Assembly: GCF_017104965.1 (NCBI RefSeq)
Contig: NZ_JAAGPR010000008.1
Coordinates: forward strand, 1 to 64,000
Length of the DNA stretch: 64,000 nt
Source: Paraburkholderia sp. Ac-20340
GTDB lineage: Bacteria; Pseudomonadota; Gammaproteobacteria; Burkholderiales; Burkholderiaceae
Direction of reading: 5' to 3'
Below, in pieces: positions 45,021-53,556 of this stretch (within the stretch, counting starts at the first letter, position 1; every line of letters starts with the position of its first letter). Made by a program: the position numbers and the translations under genes. Below the pieces are notes generated by a model that did no database searches, was not told where the DNA came from, and saw only the letters and a program-made list of their open reading frames with translations.

Positions 45021-45171
45021 TCAGTCTTTGTGCAGACACGTTAGTTATCGTTGCCTTGCGCCGCGCTGGAATCCGTCCTCGCGCGCAGGGCACGCCCCAG
45101 GAAACCTCCGCCGCCGGATATCCGGCGGCTTGCCCGGGCACTCGTTGCCCGGGCCTTTTTCCTCTTTTTTG
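45021..45171 (+). ncRNA. Candidate RNA between two terminators
   Basis: The interval between the DUF4148 hairpin and the terminator at 45132-45171 includes a perfect palindrome GCCGCCGGATATCCGGCGGC (45110-45129). It could be a separate small RNA or just the tail of read-through DUF4148 mRNA. No promoter is clear. Confidence 0.22.
45132..45171 (+). terminator. Second terminator downstream of DUF4148
   Basis: GCCCGGGCA (45132-45140) pairs with TGCCCGGGC (45146-45154), loop CTCGT, followed by CUUUUUCCUCUUUUUU. Confidence 0.85.
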
Positions 45172-45251
45172 TGGGCGCTGCACGTCTTGTTCTATTGGTT
45201 CGCGCTTCGTTGGCGTCGGTGCGCGAACTCGCTGCTTGCTCTCCCCTGCTT

Positions 45252-46076
45252 TTATTCTGTTGTCGCGGTATGCGTGTGTACGTTGCGTTGTGCAGCGTGG
45301 ATCGTCTGCGCCCGGCTCAGACGTGCGAGACGCGCGCTGGCGACTTGCACGATCATCGCGACGATGGCGGCTTCGGCAAAAACCCTTATCGACGTCTGAT
45401 GGCTCAGACCCAGCGCAAGCACGAGGCAGAACGCCGCGAAGCCGAAGCGCCCCAACACCATTCCCCGTAGCAACGCGATCACGAAAGGCGCGCCCTGCGC
45501 CCGATGCGACGACACCGCCAGCACACTACCCAGCAACGGAAACACGGCGAGCAGACCGCTCCACGCCGGGCCGAGTCGCGCGGACATCGCCGTCACGGCG
45601 AGCGTGAGCGCGGCGCCCGCGGCCATGCGCGTGGCGAGATCGGTGCGTGTGAGATTTGCGCCTGACGCGCCTGATGCGCTTGCCGTGCTGCGCGGCAGGA
45701 AGGCCTGGCCGAAACACGTCGCCGCCAGCGCGACGCCCAGCGCCCACGGCCACGACACCGGCAGATGCGAGAGCACGCATGCCGCGACGAACCACGCACA
45801 CAAACCCGCTGCGAGCGCGAGCCACCACGGCCGCGCGCGGCAGGTCCACGCGTAGGCAAAATTAAACGCTTCGGAAGCGAGGATCGCGTAGAGCGAAAGC
45901 GTGGCGGCGCGCGCACCGAAAGCGTCGCCGTGCTCGATCACGAGCAGAAAGAGAATCGGCCCGGCTACGACGGGTAATCCGGCCAGCCAGCCCGCCACGC
46001 GCGGGCCCCAGAGCTTGCCGGACATCGACACGAACAGCAGAAACAGCGGAACGAGCGTGAGCTTGAGCGCGAGCAT
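45252..46076 (-). CDS. Polytopic membrane protein of unknown function
   Basis: 274 residues with about eight hydrophobic segments (for example LKLTLVPLFLLFVSMSG at the N-terminus, LPVVAGPILFLLVIEHG, SWPWALGVALAATCFGQ, FGFAAFCLVLALGL). A Gly/Pro-rich first loop (LWGPRVAGWLAGLPVVAGP) is its most distinctive feature. No known transporter signature. It lies downstream of the second porin on the same strand with a 54-bp gap, so it could be cotranscribed or independent. Confidence 0.65.
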   Translation of the reverse strand: MLALKLTLVPLFLLFVSMSGKLWGPRVAGWLAGLPVVAGPILFLLVIEHGDAFGARAATLSLYAILASEAFNFAYAWTCRARPWWLALAAGLCAWFVAACVLSHLPVSWPWALGVALAATCFGQAFLPRSTASASGASGANLTRTDLATRMAAGAALTLAVTAMSARLGPAWSGLLAVFPLLGSVLAVSSHRAQGAPFVIALLRGMVLGRFGFAAFCLVLALGLSHQTSIRVFAEAAIVAMIVQVASARLARLSRAQTIHAAQRNVHTHTATTE

Positions 46077-46129
46077 CGGGCTTGATTGTTGGCATGGAGA
46101 GCGAGCGCCGATGGTAGCAGCGCGCGCGC

Positions 46130-47251
46130 TCAGAAGCGGTGCCGGATGCCCGTAGCGACGACCAGTTGATTGCGTCCGCTCGACGGATCGAACGCATTGA
46201 TCGCGGCCGGTGCGCCTGCGGTTGCACGTTGATAGAGCGTTTCGGCGTAGACGTCGGTGCGCTTGGACAGTTGATAGATCGCCTGCACCCCGCCCTCGTT
46301 CCAGTGCGCCGACGACGCCTTCGTGTACACGTACATGCCGGTAAGCGAGACCGTCGGCGTGACCTGCCAGACGGCGTTGAGCTCGTAGTTGCTGAAGGCG
46401 ATGGACGGCAGGCCCGCGCCGCTATCGGCATCGACGATACCGGTCTGGATCGCGCGCGACCACGCGGCGCCGAGCGTCACATCGCCGAACGCGTAGTTCG
46501 CGCCGACGCCGATCGTGTCCTGCTTCTGCACGAAGGTATCGACGATATCGCCGCTCGATCCCGGCAAGGCGAGCGGATCGTAGGCGCCCGCACCAGTCGC
46601 GCCGCGGTTGTTCGCGTGCAGCCAGGCGACGCCCGCGTTGAAGCTGCCCGCCGCGTAGTTCGCGCCGAGGCTGTAGGCGCGGTTATCGGCGAAACGCCCC
46701 GCGCCGTTCGAGAACGCGTACATGCCGCCGAAGGTAAAGCCGGCGAGCGTCGGGCTGGTGTATTTGATCGCGTTGGCGGCGAGGTAGGTGTTGTTGGCGT
46801 TGTCGTTGTCAAACGGATGCGCGAAGGCCGTGCCGCCGGCGCTGCCCGTGAGCGTGAAGGGCGCGAAGTAGTCGTGGATGGAATCGTATTGGTGGCCGAG
46901 CGTGACGGTGCCGAACGATTCGGATTCGAGGCCGACGTAGTACGGATGGTCGTTGCGTTCCTCGCCGTTGGCGACGGAGAAACCGCGTTCGAGGCGGAAC
47001 AGCGCCTTCATGCCGCCGCCGAGGTCTTCGCTGCCCTGCAGGCCCCAGAAACTGCCGTCGATGAGGCCGGTGGCGAGCTGGTATTGCGCGTGGCCGCCGA
47101 CGTTGTTGGCGTAGGCGAGGCCCGCGTCCAGTTCGCCGTAGAGGGTGACGGTGGATTGGGCGTTCGCTGCGGTGCTTGCGGCCGCGAGCGTGGCGACGGT
47201 GATGGCGCAGGCAACGGCTAGCGCAGCCTTCTTGCGGTAAGGGCTGGTCAT
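46130..47251 (-). CDS. Burkholderia-type outer-membrane porin
   Basis: 373 residues. The signal peptide ends at STAANA before QSTVTLYGELDAGLAY, the first strand of the porin_4 family. FWGLQGSEDLGGGMKALFRLERGF is the second conserved hairpin, and the chain ends in ATGIRHRF with the terminal Phe. Relative to porin 1 at 16964 it is a diverged paralogue. A general diffusion pore; solute preference is unknown. Confidence 0.93.
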   Translation of the reverse strand: MTSPYRKKAALAVACAITVATLAAASTAANAQSTVTLYGELDAGLAYANNVGGHAQYQLATGLIDGSFWGLQGSEDLGGGMKALFRLERGFSVANGEERNDHPYYVGLESESFGTVTLGHQYDSIHDYFAPFTLTGSAGGTAFAHPFDNDNANNTYLAANAIKYTSPTLAGFTFGGMYAFSNGAGRFADNRAYSLGANYAAGSFNAGVAWLHANNRGATGAGAYDPLALPGSSGDIVDTFVQKQDTIGVGANYAFGDVTLGAAWSRAIQTGIVDADSGAGLPSIAFSNYELNAVWQVTPTVSLTGMYVYTKASSAHWNEGGVQAIYQLSKRTDVYAETLYQRATAGAPAAINAFDPSSGRNQLVVATGIRHRF

Positions 47252-47404
47252 GGCGGATGGACCGGTATTCGGTGTTCGTAGAGGACGGCGGTGGCGCGGC
47301 GTTCCGGCGCCTTGTAATCTGTTGAAATATTAGTAAGGAATGTAGGTTCGAGGCAATGGTTTCACGCCGTTCCAATGACGGTTTCGTGAAACTGATGGGA
47401 TGGC

Positions 47405-47514
47405 GCAACGGGTGGGGTTTTGGGGTATTGGTTTTTTGGTGTTGGTGGTGGTCTTGCTGTTGCGCTGGGTGGCCGTGGTGGCGGGGGGTCTGAGGGGCGG
47501 GGCTGTTAGTTGCG
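47405..47514 (-). promoter_or_regulatory. C-rich, G-poor 3' region: candidate Rho-dependent terminator
   Basis: On the minus strand, downstream of the gene at 47516, about 100 nt are rich in C and A and very poor in G, and lack hairpins, as expected for a rut site. On the plus strand the same DNA has G-runs (GGGGGG, GGGG, GGGG) that could form a quadruplex. Confidence 0.35.
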
Positions 47515-47515
47515 A

Positions 47516-47815
47516 TTAGTAGCCGTGGGTGACGAGCGATAACACCGAGAGATCGGGATGCGTGCCGTCGATGATGCTGCGGCCGATGTGGGCGGCTTCT
47601 TCTACTGCTTCCTGCTGCGTGCGGAAGGTTTCTTCGCCGTCTGCGTGATAAGGGACGGTGTGGCCGGGTTGCGCCGGGTTTGCGCCGGGGTGGCAGACGT
47701 AGCCCGTGTAGGTGTAGCGCACGGCGTTTTCTTCTATCGGCGCAGCGCAGATGTGGATTTCGAAGCCTTCGTAAGCGAGCGTTTGCGGCTCGAGTTCGGG
47801 TTGAAGCGCGGGCAT
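47516..47815 (-). CDS. Small unknown protein (beta-beta-beta-alpha layout)
   Basis: 99 residues, AGGAGG 5 nt before the ATG. After an N-terminal Pro/Glu-rich lead it reads AYEGFEIHICAAPIEENAVRY, TYTGYVCHP, HADGEETFRTQQEAVEEAAHIGRSIIDG. This is again a YxGFxIH strand, further strands and an EA-type helix, like the proteins at 28895 and 29294. No known function; cytosolic. Confidence 0.7.
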   Translation of the reverse strand: MPALQPELEPQTLAYEGFEIHICAAPIEENAVRYTYTGYVCHPGANPAQPGHTVPYHADGEETFRTQQEAVEEAAHIGRSIIDGTHPDLSVLSLVTHGY

Positions 47816-47943
47816 GGCGGCCTCCTGCTTTTGGGCTTCTTTGGCTCGTGGATTGTTCGCGGGGTATGGGGGAAGTTTAGGCGATGGCGGGGTTTGAGGC
47901 GCATGCCTCGTGTCTCTGAATTCTATTGATCAGGAGGTTTGGG

Positions 47944-48390
47944 ATGGCGACGAATACTGTGCGAATTCATCGTGTGATGCGCGCGCCGGCTGAGCGGATT
48001 TATCGCGCTTTTCTGGATGCTGGAGCGCTGGTGAAGTGGCTGCCGCCGGATGGGTTTACTGCGGCGGTGCAGCAGATCGATGCTGTCGTGGGCGGGAAGT
48101 ATCGGATGTCTTTTACTAACTTCACCGATGGGGCGAGTCACTCGTTTGGCGGGGAATATCTTGAGCTTGTGCCGTATGAGCGGATTCGGTATTCGGCTGT
48201 GTTCGATGATCCGAATCTGGCGGGGACGATGGTGACTACGGTGGTGCTGAGGGAGGTGTTTTGTGGGACGGAGGTGAACGTTACCCAGGCAGGGATTCCG
48301 GAGGCTATTCCGGTTGAGGCGTGTTATTTGGGGTGGCAGGAATCGGTGGAGTTGTTGGGGAGGTTTGTGGAGGCTGTTGTTTTAGGGTAG
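47944..48390 (+). CDS. SRPBCC (AHSA1/START-like) protein
   Basis: 148 residues from the ATG at 47944 with AGGAGG 6 nt ahead. Typical AHSA1/polyketide-cyclase start VRIHRVMRAPAERIYRAFLDAGALVKWLPPDGF, then GGKYRMSFTNFTDG and HSFGGEYLELVPYERIRYS, ending ACYLGWQESVELLGRFVE. It forms a helix-grip hydrophobic pocket; the ligand is unknown. Codon third positions are G/T-skewed and less GC-rich than in neighbours, hinting at a different history. Confidence 0.85.
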   Translation: MATNTVRIHRVMRAPAERIYRAFLDAGALVKWLPPDGFTAAVQQIDAVVGGKYRMSFTNFTDGASHSFGGEYLELVPYERIRYSAVFDDPNLAGTMVTTVVLREVFCGTEVNVTQAGIPEAIPVEACYLGWQESVELLGRFVEAVVLG

Positions 48391-48459
48391 TGAGTTTGAG
48401 GTGGGAGTGGTTGGGGTGAAACTGGGTTTTTTGCTGTTGCGTGTCGGTCGTAGAAACGC

Positions 48460-48492
48460 AAAACCCCGCGAGCCTTTGGCTGCGCGGGGTTT
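48460..48492 (-). terminator. Terminator of tRNA-Ala
   Basis: AAACCCCGCG (48461-48470) pairs with CGCGGGGTTT (48483-48492), with an inner AGCC/GGCT stem; followed on the minus strand by UUUUGCGUUUC. Confidence 0.85.
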
Positions 48493-48509
48493 GTGGTTTT
48501 CGAAATTCT

Positions 48510-48585
<76 letters not shown>

Positions 48586-48655
48586 ACTGCCGTTCGAGTG
48601 TAGCACACCTATTTTTCGGTGTACCAACCGAGAAATTGCGCCGCAGCAACCCAAA

Positions 48656-48985
48656 TCACTTAGCGGAAGAAGCCGGCGCCCCAGCCAAAACCCAGGCAAC
48701 GACATCATGAATATCGCCGGCGCTCATCCCCGGATGCGAAGGCATCGGAATAGCACCCCAAACCCCCGACCCACCATCCCGCACCTTCTTTTCCAGCTTC
48801 GCCTGCGCGCCCGCATCGCCCTTGTACTTCGCGGCGATATCCTTGAACGAAGGCCCAACAAGCCGCCGATCCACCGCATGGCAGCCCATACAGGCATTCG
48901 CGCGAGCCACCGCAACACCATCGGCGGCAAAAGAAGCCGCAGCCGTCCCCATCAACACCAGCCCAACCACCAAACGCCGCACCAT
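48656..48985 (-). CDS. Class I cytochrome c (c551/c552-like)
   Basis: 109 residues. The signal peptide ends at AAASFA before ADGVAVARANACMGCHAVDRR; the haem motif CMGCH is at 32-36, LVGPSFKDIAAKYKG follows, and the axial Met is in AIPMPSHPG near 85. The ATG overlaps the stop codon of the BON lipoprotein gene by one base, so it is translationally coupled; a GTG 3 bp earlier is an alternative. It carries electrons in the periplasm, for example to an oxidase or peroxidase. Confidence 0.92.
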   Translation of the reverse strand: MVRRLVVGLVLMGTAAASFAADGVAVARANACMGCHAVDRRLVGPSFKDIAAKYKGDAGAQAKLEKKVRDGGSGVWGAIPMPSHPGMSAGDIHDVVAWVLAGAPASSAK

Positions 48986-49779
48986 CACATCGACGCTCCA
49001 GTCGAGCCCGAATGCGCAGGCGACGATTCCATCACCGGCGCGGGCGACTGCTGATCGATCGGACGCGAACTCACGCCCGAATCCGGGATCGCGCCAACCG
49101 TCGGCGCATCCGCAGCGCTACCCTGCACCGAAGCATTGGAAACCGGCGCATTACCCGAAGACGAAGCCATCGCCTGTTCCGGCGCGATGTACTGATAGCA
49201 CTTCACCACCTGCGCCACGCCCGAAACCGTGCTCGATGCATTGGCCGCAACATTACCTTCACGCTGCGTCACAAGCCCCATCAAATAGATATTTCCGCGC
49301 TCGGCCACAACCTTGAAGTTATTCGCCGAGATTTCCTTGTACAGCACCAGCTCGCTCTTAACACGCCCTTCAAGATACGAGTCATTGGCACGCGACGAGA
49401 ACGAACTCGCCGGCTGCACCGAAAGCTCGTTGACGATCGAACCCACGTTCGGAATCCCGCGCACCACGCTCTCGGCCTTCTGCTTCGACGCCTCGTCCGG
49501 CACCTCGCCAGTCAGCAGCACGCGCTGATTGAACACCGCCACGTTGACGTGCGCGGTATCGGGCAAATTGCTCGACACATTCGACAGCGCCTTCACCTGG
49601 ATTTCGCGGTCTTCGGTTTGCGAGCCCACCGTGCGACGGTCGGTCGCCACCAGTGCCGTGCCGCCCGCCGCGCCCGCGAGCGCGAGGAAGCAACCCTGCA
49701 GGCTCGCGCACAGCGAGGCCGCGAAGCCGATCGTCAGCGTGGTCCGTGCCAGCGCGCGCGTCATGCCGTTTCTGCTCAT
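48985..49779 (-). CDS. BON-domain outer-membrane lipoprotein (DolP/OsmY-like)
   Basis: 264 residues from the ATG at 49779 (AAGGAG 9 nt upstream). Lipobox SLQGC gives a lipidated Cys near residue 30. Two BON domains follow, about 50-120 (VKALSNVSSNLPDTAHVNVAVFNQRVLLTGEVPDE) and 125-195 (EGRVKSELVLYKEISANNFKVVAERGNIYLMGLVTQ). The Ser/Pro/Ala-rich C-terminal tail (about 200-264) is longer than in E. coli DolP. It supports outer-membrane integrity. Gene order yraN-SIS-BON follows the classical yraN-diaA-dolP neighbourhood. Confidence 0.85.
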   Translation of the reverse strand: MSRNGMTRALARTTLTIGFAASLCASLQGCFLALAGAAGGTALVATDRRTVGSQTEDREIQVKALSNVSSNLPDTAHVNVAVFNQRVLLTGEVPDEASKQKAESVVRGIPNVGSIVNELSVQPASSFSSRANDSYLEGRVKSELVLYKEISANNFKVVAERGNIYLMGLVTQREGNVAANASSTVSGVAQVVKCYQYIAPEQAMASSSGNAPVSNASVQGSAADAPTVGAIPDSGVSSRPIDQQSPAPVMESSPAHSGSTGASM

Positions 49780-49817
49780 CAACTCCCTCTCCTTGATCCT
49801 ACGGTGTCAGTCCGACT

Positions 49818-50405
49818 TCAATCTTCGCCCATCAGCATCGCGTCGATGCCGTCGCACAGGCAATGGATGGTCAGCAGGTGTACTTCCTGGATGCGCGCGG
49901 TCCGCTCGGACGGCACGCACAGGTGAATATCGGTATCCGCGAGCGTTTCGTTGGCGAGGCCGCCACCCTTGCCCGTCAGCGCGATCACGATCATTTCGCG
50001 TTCGTGCGCTTCGACGATCGCCGCCAGCACGTTCGCGGAATTCCCCGAAGTCGTGATGGCGAGCAGCACGTCGCCGGGCTGGCCGAGTGCGCGCACCTGG
50101 CGCGCGAACACCTGCTCGTAGGCGTAGTCGTTCGACACCGCCGTGAGCACCGATGCATCGGTCGTCAGCGCGAGCGCGGGCAAGCCCGGACGGTCGCGCT
50201 CGAAGCGGCCGATCAGTTCGGCGGCAAAGTGCTGGGCGTCGGCGGCCGAGCCTCCGTTGCCGCAGGTCAGGATCTTGTTACCGTTCGCCAGCGCGGCGAA
50301 CATCGTATCGACCGCGGCGGCAATCGGCACCGCCTGGGTTTCCATCGCGGCGAGCTGGGTCGCTGCGCTATCGCGAAAATGCTGTTGAATACGTTCGACG
50401 GACAT
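49818..50405 (-). CDS. SIS-domain protein, phosphoheptose isomerase / DiaA family
   Basis: 195 residues from the ATG at 50405. SIS sugar-phosphate fold with [25 protein letters not shown] (about 45) and [17 protein letters not shown] (about 115), then [25 protein letters not shown], where the Glu and His are the isomerase-type residues. It is called GmhA-like, but its position with yraN and the BON gene is that of DiaA, a DnaA-binding replication initiation factor. Both roles are possible; neighbourhood favours DiaA. Confidence 0.85.
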   Translation of the reverse strand: MSVERIQQHFRDSAATQLAAMETQAVPIAAAVDTMFAALANGNKILTCGNGGSAADAQHFAAELIGRFERDRPGLPALALTTDASVLTAVSNDYAYEQVFARQVRALGQPGDVLLAITTSGNSANVLAAIVEAHEREMIVIALTGKGGGLANETLADTDIHLCVPSERTARIQEVHLLTIHCLCDGIDAMLMGED

Positions 50406-50555
50406 CGACTCTCTAATCTGTACTGCGGGTTTCGCGATGTTCTCTCGCGAAAATCCCTTGGTTGCGGCGTGCCGCAAGTTTAGCGCACTCGCAGGGGTTC
50501 TCTTCCGGCGTTCTTTTCCATCGCGCGTGCTTCTTTATGCCTACAGCGTCCGACT

Positions 50556-51026
50556 TCAGCTTTCATCTTCGCGAAACGCGTCGCGCAGCCACGTGAGGCG
50601 GCCGCCTTCGAACGTCACCACGTCGAAGCGGCAGGCCGGCGGCAAGGCGTCGTGTTCGGCCGCATACGCGAGCAGATAGTGACGCGCGGCGCGCAGCAGG
50701 CGCTGCCGCTTGTGCCAGCCCACGCTCGCAGCCGCGCCGCCGTAGGTGGCCTGCGTGCGCGCCCGCACTTCCACGAACACCAGCGTGCCGTCGCGCTCGC
50801 GCATCACGAGATCAAGCTCGCCGCCGCGGCAATGCACGTTGCGCGCGACCAGCACCAGGCGCTGACGTTGCAGCCAGTTCAGCGCATGCGCCTCGAAGCG
50901 CGCGCCTATCGCACGGCGTTCCGACTTCGACCGGGCTCGTACAGAAAAGTTGTCGCGGTCGGTGCGCGCCGCCTTCGCGGGCTCGACATGCGTCCCCGCC
51001 GCCGCGCGCTCCCCTGCGTGGCACAA
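50556..51026 (-). CDS. yraN: YraN/UPF0102 endonuclease-like protein
   Basis: 156 residues from a TTG at 51026 that has GAGG 6 nt ahead; an in-frame ATG at 51065 would give 169 residues and overlap the rsmI start on the other strand. The core is [54 protein letters not shown], a restriction-endonuclease-like fold with the E-x-D...E-x-R metal site. Biological role unknown. Divergent from rsmI with less than 40 bp between starts. Confidence 0.85.
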   Translation of the reverse strand: MCHAGERAAAGTHVEPAKAARTDRDNFSVRARSKSERRAIGARFEAHALNWLQRQRLVLVARNVHCRGGELDLVMRERDGTLVFVEVRARTQATYGGAAASVGWHKRQRLLRAARHYLLAYAAEHDALPPACRFDVVTFEGGRLTWLRDAFREDES

Positions 51027-51063
51027 TGACGGCCTCTTTTCTTGCGTTCGCGCGTTCCGTGTC

Positions 51064-51957
51064 ATGACGTCGTCTCCTTTCGAACTCGCACAGGCCCAGC
51101 AATATCCGGCCGCCACGCTGTACGTCGTGGCGACGCCCATCGGCAATACCGCCGATATCACCGTGCGCGCGCTGCACGTGCTCGGTCTAGTCGATCGCAT
51201 CGCCGCCGAGGACACGCGCAATACCGGCCAGCTGCTCACGCGCTACGGTATTTCGAAGCCGCTTATCGCCGTGCACGAGCACAACGAGCGCGAAGCGGCG
51301 CAGCGCGTGATCGAGCATCTGCGCGCGGGCGAACGCGTGGCCTGTGTGTCCGATGCGGGTACGCCGGGCATTTCCGATCCGGGCGCCAAGCTCGTCGATG
51401 CGGTGCGCGACGCCGGTTTCCAGGTCGTGCCGCTGCCGGGCGCAAGCGCGCTCGCCACCGCGCTTTCCGCGGCGGGCGACTGGGTATCGACGTTCACCTT
51501 CCTCGGCTTTCTGCCGCCCAAGGCGAAGCAGCGCGCTAGCGCGTTGCAGCCGCTCGCCTCGCATGCGCACGCGATGGTGTTCTACGAAGCGCCGCATCGC
51601 ATTATCGAAACCGTGCAGGCGCTCGCCGATGCGTTCGGTCCCGCGCGGCGTCTGTTGATCGCCCGCGAGTTGACCAAGTTACACGAAGCGATCTGGCACG
51701 GCACCCTGGCCGAAGGGCCAACGTGGCTCGCCGAAGATGCGAACCGTCAACGCGGCGAATTCGTGCTGGTCGTGGAAGGCGCGAGCGCGCCTGAATCCGG
51801 CGAGGCGGATCACGATGCCATGCTGCGCGTGCTGCTAGCCGAGATGCCGGTAAAGGGCGCAGCGAAGGTGGCGGCGGCGCTCACGGGTGCGTCGCGCAAT
51901 GCGCTCTACGCGCGTGCGCTCGAACTGAAGGGCGAAGGCAGCGAAGACAGCGACTGA
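51064..51957 (+). CDS. rsmI: 16S rRNA (cytidine-1402-2'-O) methyltransferase
   Basis: 297 residues. SAM-dependent tetrapyrrole-methylase fold: [47 protein letters not shown] and [12 protein letters not shown], all RsmI hallmarks, then [11 protein letters not shown]. It methylates the ribose of C1402 in the ribosomal P site. A GCACAAT-type -10 lies about 40 bp upstream, inside the first codons of yraN. Strong terminator downstream. Confidence 0.95.
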   Translation: MTSSPFELAQAQQYPAATLYVVATPIGNTADITVRALHVLGLVDRIAAEDTRNTGQLLTRYGISKPLIAVHEHNEREAAQRVIEHLRAGERVACVSDAGTPGISDPGAKLVDAVRDAGFQVVPLPGASALATALSAAGDWVSTFTFLGFLPPKAKQRASALQPLASHAHAMVFYEAPHRIIETVQALADAFGPARRLLIARELTKLHEAIWHGTLAEGPTWLAEDANRQRGEFVLVVEGASAPESGEADHDAMLRVLLAEMPVKGAAKVAAALTGASRNALYARALELKGEGSEDSD

Positions 51958-51991
51958 AGACCGACTGCGTCCCGCTGAAGCCAGCAGAAAT

Positions 51992-52030
51992 AACAAAGGG
52001 CTGCCCGATCCGGGCAGCCCTTTGTTTTGA
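51992..52030 (+). terminator. Terminator of rsmI
   Basis: A 16-bp perfect stem (51992-52007 with 52011-52026; core AAAGGGCTGCCCG), 3-nt loop, followed by UUUUGAU. Confidence 0.92.
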
Positions 52031-52156
52031 TACACATCACATCGAATCTAACGGGATTCGGCCCTCGTGCATCGTCCGGTGCGCGCCACGCGCCAACACG
52101 GATCGAATCACGTCGACAAAACCCGCCAGTCCAGCCGAGCCGCAAGGCTCAAGCGA

Positions 52157-52771
52157 TCACTGGGTGTTGTTCGAGTTCGCAGCCAGCATTTCAGCTTGAG
52201 CGGCCTGAGCAGCCTTCGCTTCCTGGCGCGAGAGTCCTTCGATGTTCACCTTCGCCGTACCGGCATGCTGCAGGCCGAGCATCTTCGCGGCGGCGTAGGA
52301 GAGATCGATCACACGGCCGCGTGCGTACGGGCCACGATCGTTGATCTTCACCACCACCCACTTCGAGGTCGCCGGGATGCTCACGCGCACATACGAGCCA
52401 AGCGGCAGCGTGCGGTGCGCAGCGGTCATGGCTTCCATATTGAAACGCTCGCCACTGGCGGTCTTGCGGCCGTGGAAAGCGCGGCCGTACCACGAGGCGC
52501 GGCCGGTCTGGTGAAACGAGCCGACGTCGACAGCGTTGTCGTCGATCGCCTGTGCATCGGCGAGCGAGTTGTCGCGACTGGCGCCCGAAGCGGGCAGCGC
52601 CGCCAGTGCGGAGCCATAGCTCTGCGGCGACGCGAACGCGGTGTGCGCGTCCTTGGTGCTGAGCGCGTTGCCCTGCGCCTGGTCCTGTGGGCCGGGCGGC
52701 ATGGCACAACCTGCCAGCACGGACACGGCTGCGAGACTCCCGAGTCGTCGTCGAGAAAGTCCAAAGTTCAT
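52157..52771 (-). CDS. rlpA: Septal/rare lipoprotein A (RlpA), DPBB lytic transglycosylase
   Basis: 204 residues. Lipobox SVLAGC gives a lipidated Cys near residue 22. The double-psi beta-barrel domain (about 85-180) has GRASWYGRAFHGRKTASGERFNME, LPLGSYVRVSIPATSKWVVVKINDRGPY and RVIDLSYAAAKMLG, with the catalytic Glu and Asp typical of RlpA. The usual C-terminal SPOR domain is absent, so septal targeting may differ from E. coli or Pseudomonas. It cleaves denuded glycan strands in the periplasm. Confidence 0.88.
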   Translation of the reverse strand: MNFGLSRRRLGSLAAVSVLAGCAMPPGPQDQAQGNALSTKDAHTAFASPQSYGSALAALPASGASRDNSLADAQAIDDNAVDVGSFHQTGRASWYGRAFHGRKTASGERFNMEAMTAAHRTLPLGSYVRVSIPATSKWVVVKINDRGPYARGRVIDLSYAAAKMLGLQHAGTAKVNIEGLSRQEAKAAQAAQAEMLAANSNNTQ

Positions 52772-53556
52772 AAGTTAGCCATCACGTTTCGAGGCTGTCC
52801 TGCACCCTGGTGGTGCATCGCTGGATAACCCCGGCGGTCGCAGGCAATAGGACGCCGCGCGCGCCTTGTCGTGTGAACAAAAGGCGTGCGAGTGCCAATA
52901 CCCGGATGCGGCCCCATATGCCGCTAACCGCTGGTTTTCTTTCACGTCTGGCGCAACCTGTCCCCGGCAGCCTGACCAGACCCCACATGCCGCCATCGAA
53001 CGCGATGTACACATTCAGGCACGCCGGATACAACACGGCGCACAGGAACGGCGGCGTAGGCCCCACCCAGCGTCACGGCAGCAAGTCCGTGGCAGGCGCG
53101 CGGCGCCTGGCTGGGTAAGACGTGCGGTGCCGAACGGATCGGCACCTGATTTGCCGTCTTGTAAGGCAGCCTGTTTAGCTAGCCTCTGAGACGGCACTGC
53201 TTGACGGCGATGCATCGCGACCCATTATTTACTGCAGGTCACATCGCCCAGTGAATGCACGCGCAAACGTGCTTGATGGACCGCATTATACCTAAAAGTA
53301 ATTCCTGTCATGCTCGGCACCCGCAAATTGCCATGATTTCTAACTATTGATGCAATAAAGACGTTTGGCGCGGCCGGTTTGCATTCGTCCCAGCCCTTGT
53401 CAGACAAGGCATGCGCCGATCCCCCGGCAAGCGCGGGCGGCCCCTGGCGCACCCCGGTACAATCGGGTTTTGGGTTCGCCTCCGGCTCGCGCTAGAGGCG
53501 CGCCTCTAAAACGACAAACCCTCTCCTCACTCCACGACCTGAGCCCGACCGCGCGC
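52772..53556. other. Long gene-free region between rlpA and an MBL gene
   Basis: About 785 bp. It contains a small hairpin TGCACC-ctggt-GGTGCA near 52800, a two-tier inverted repeat (GCCGTCT 53153-53159 with AGACGGC 53189-53195), an A+T-rich stretch at 53280-53360, and TACAAT (53458-53463) that may be the -10 of the MBL gene. Open frames on both strands here overlap one another and none has a convincing start or family match. Confidence 0.4.

Larger units (their letters stand above)
44935..45251. other. Intergenic region with three hairpins
   Basis: About 317 bp. The DUF4148 terminator, a perfect 20-bp palindrome and a second strong terminator follow one another on the plus strand. The stretch between the two terminators has no gene; see the candidate RNA. 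Confidence 0.5.

Noticed and set aside
51026..51065. ATG at 51065 as the yraN start
   Set aside because: It lacks a ribosome site and overlaps the rsmI start; a TTG at 51026 has GAGG at correct spacing and fits the usual length of the family.
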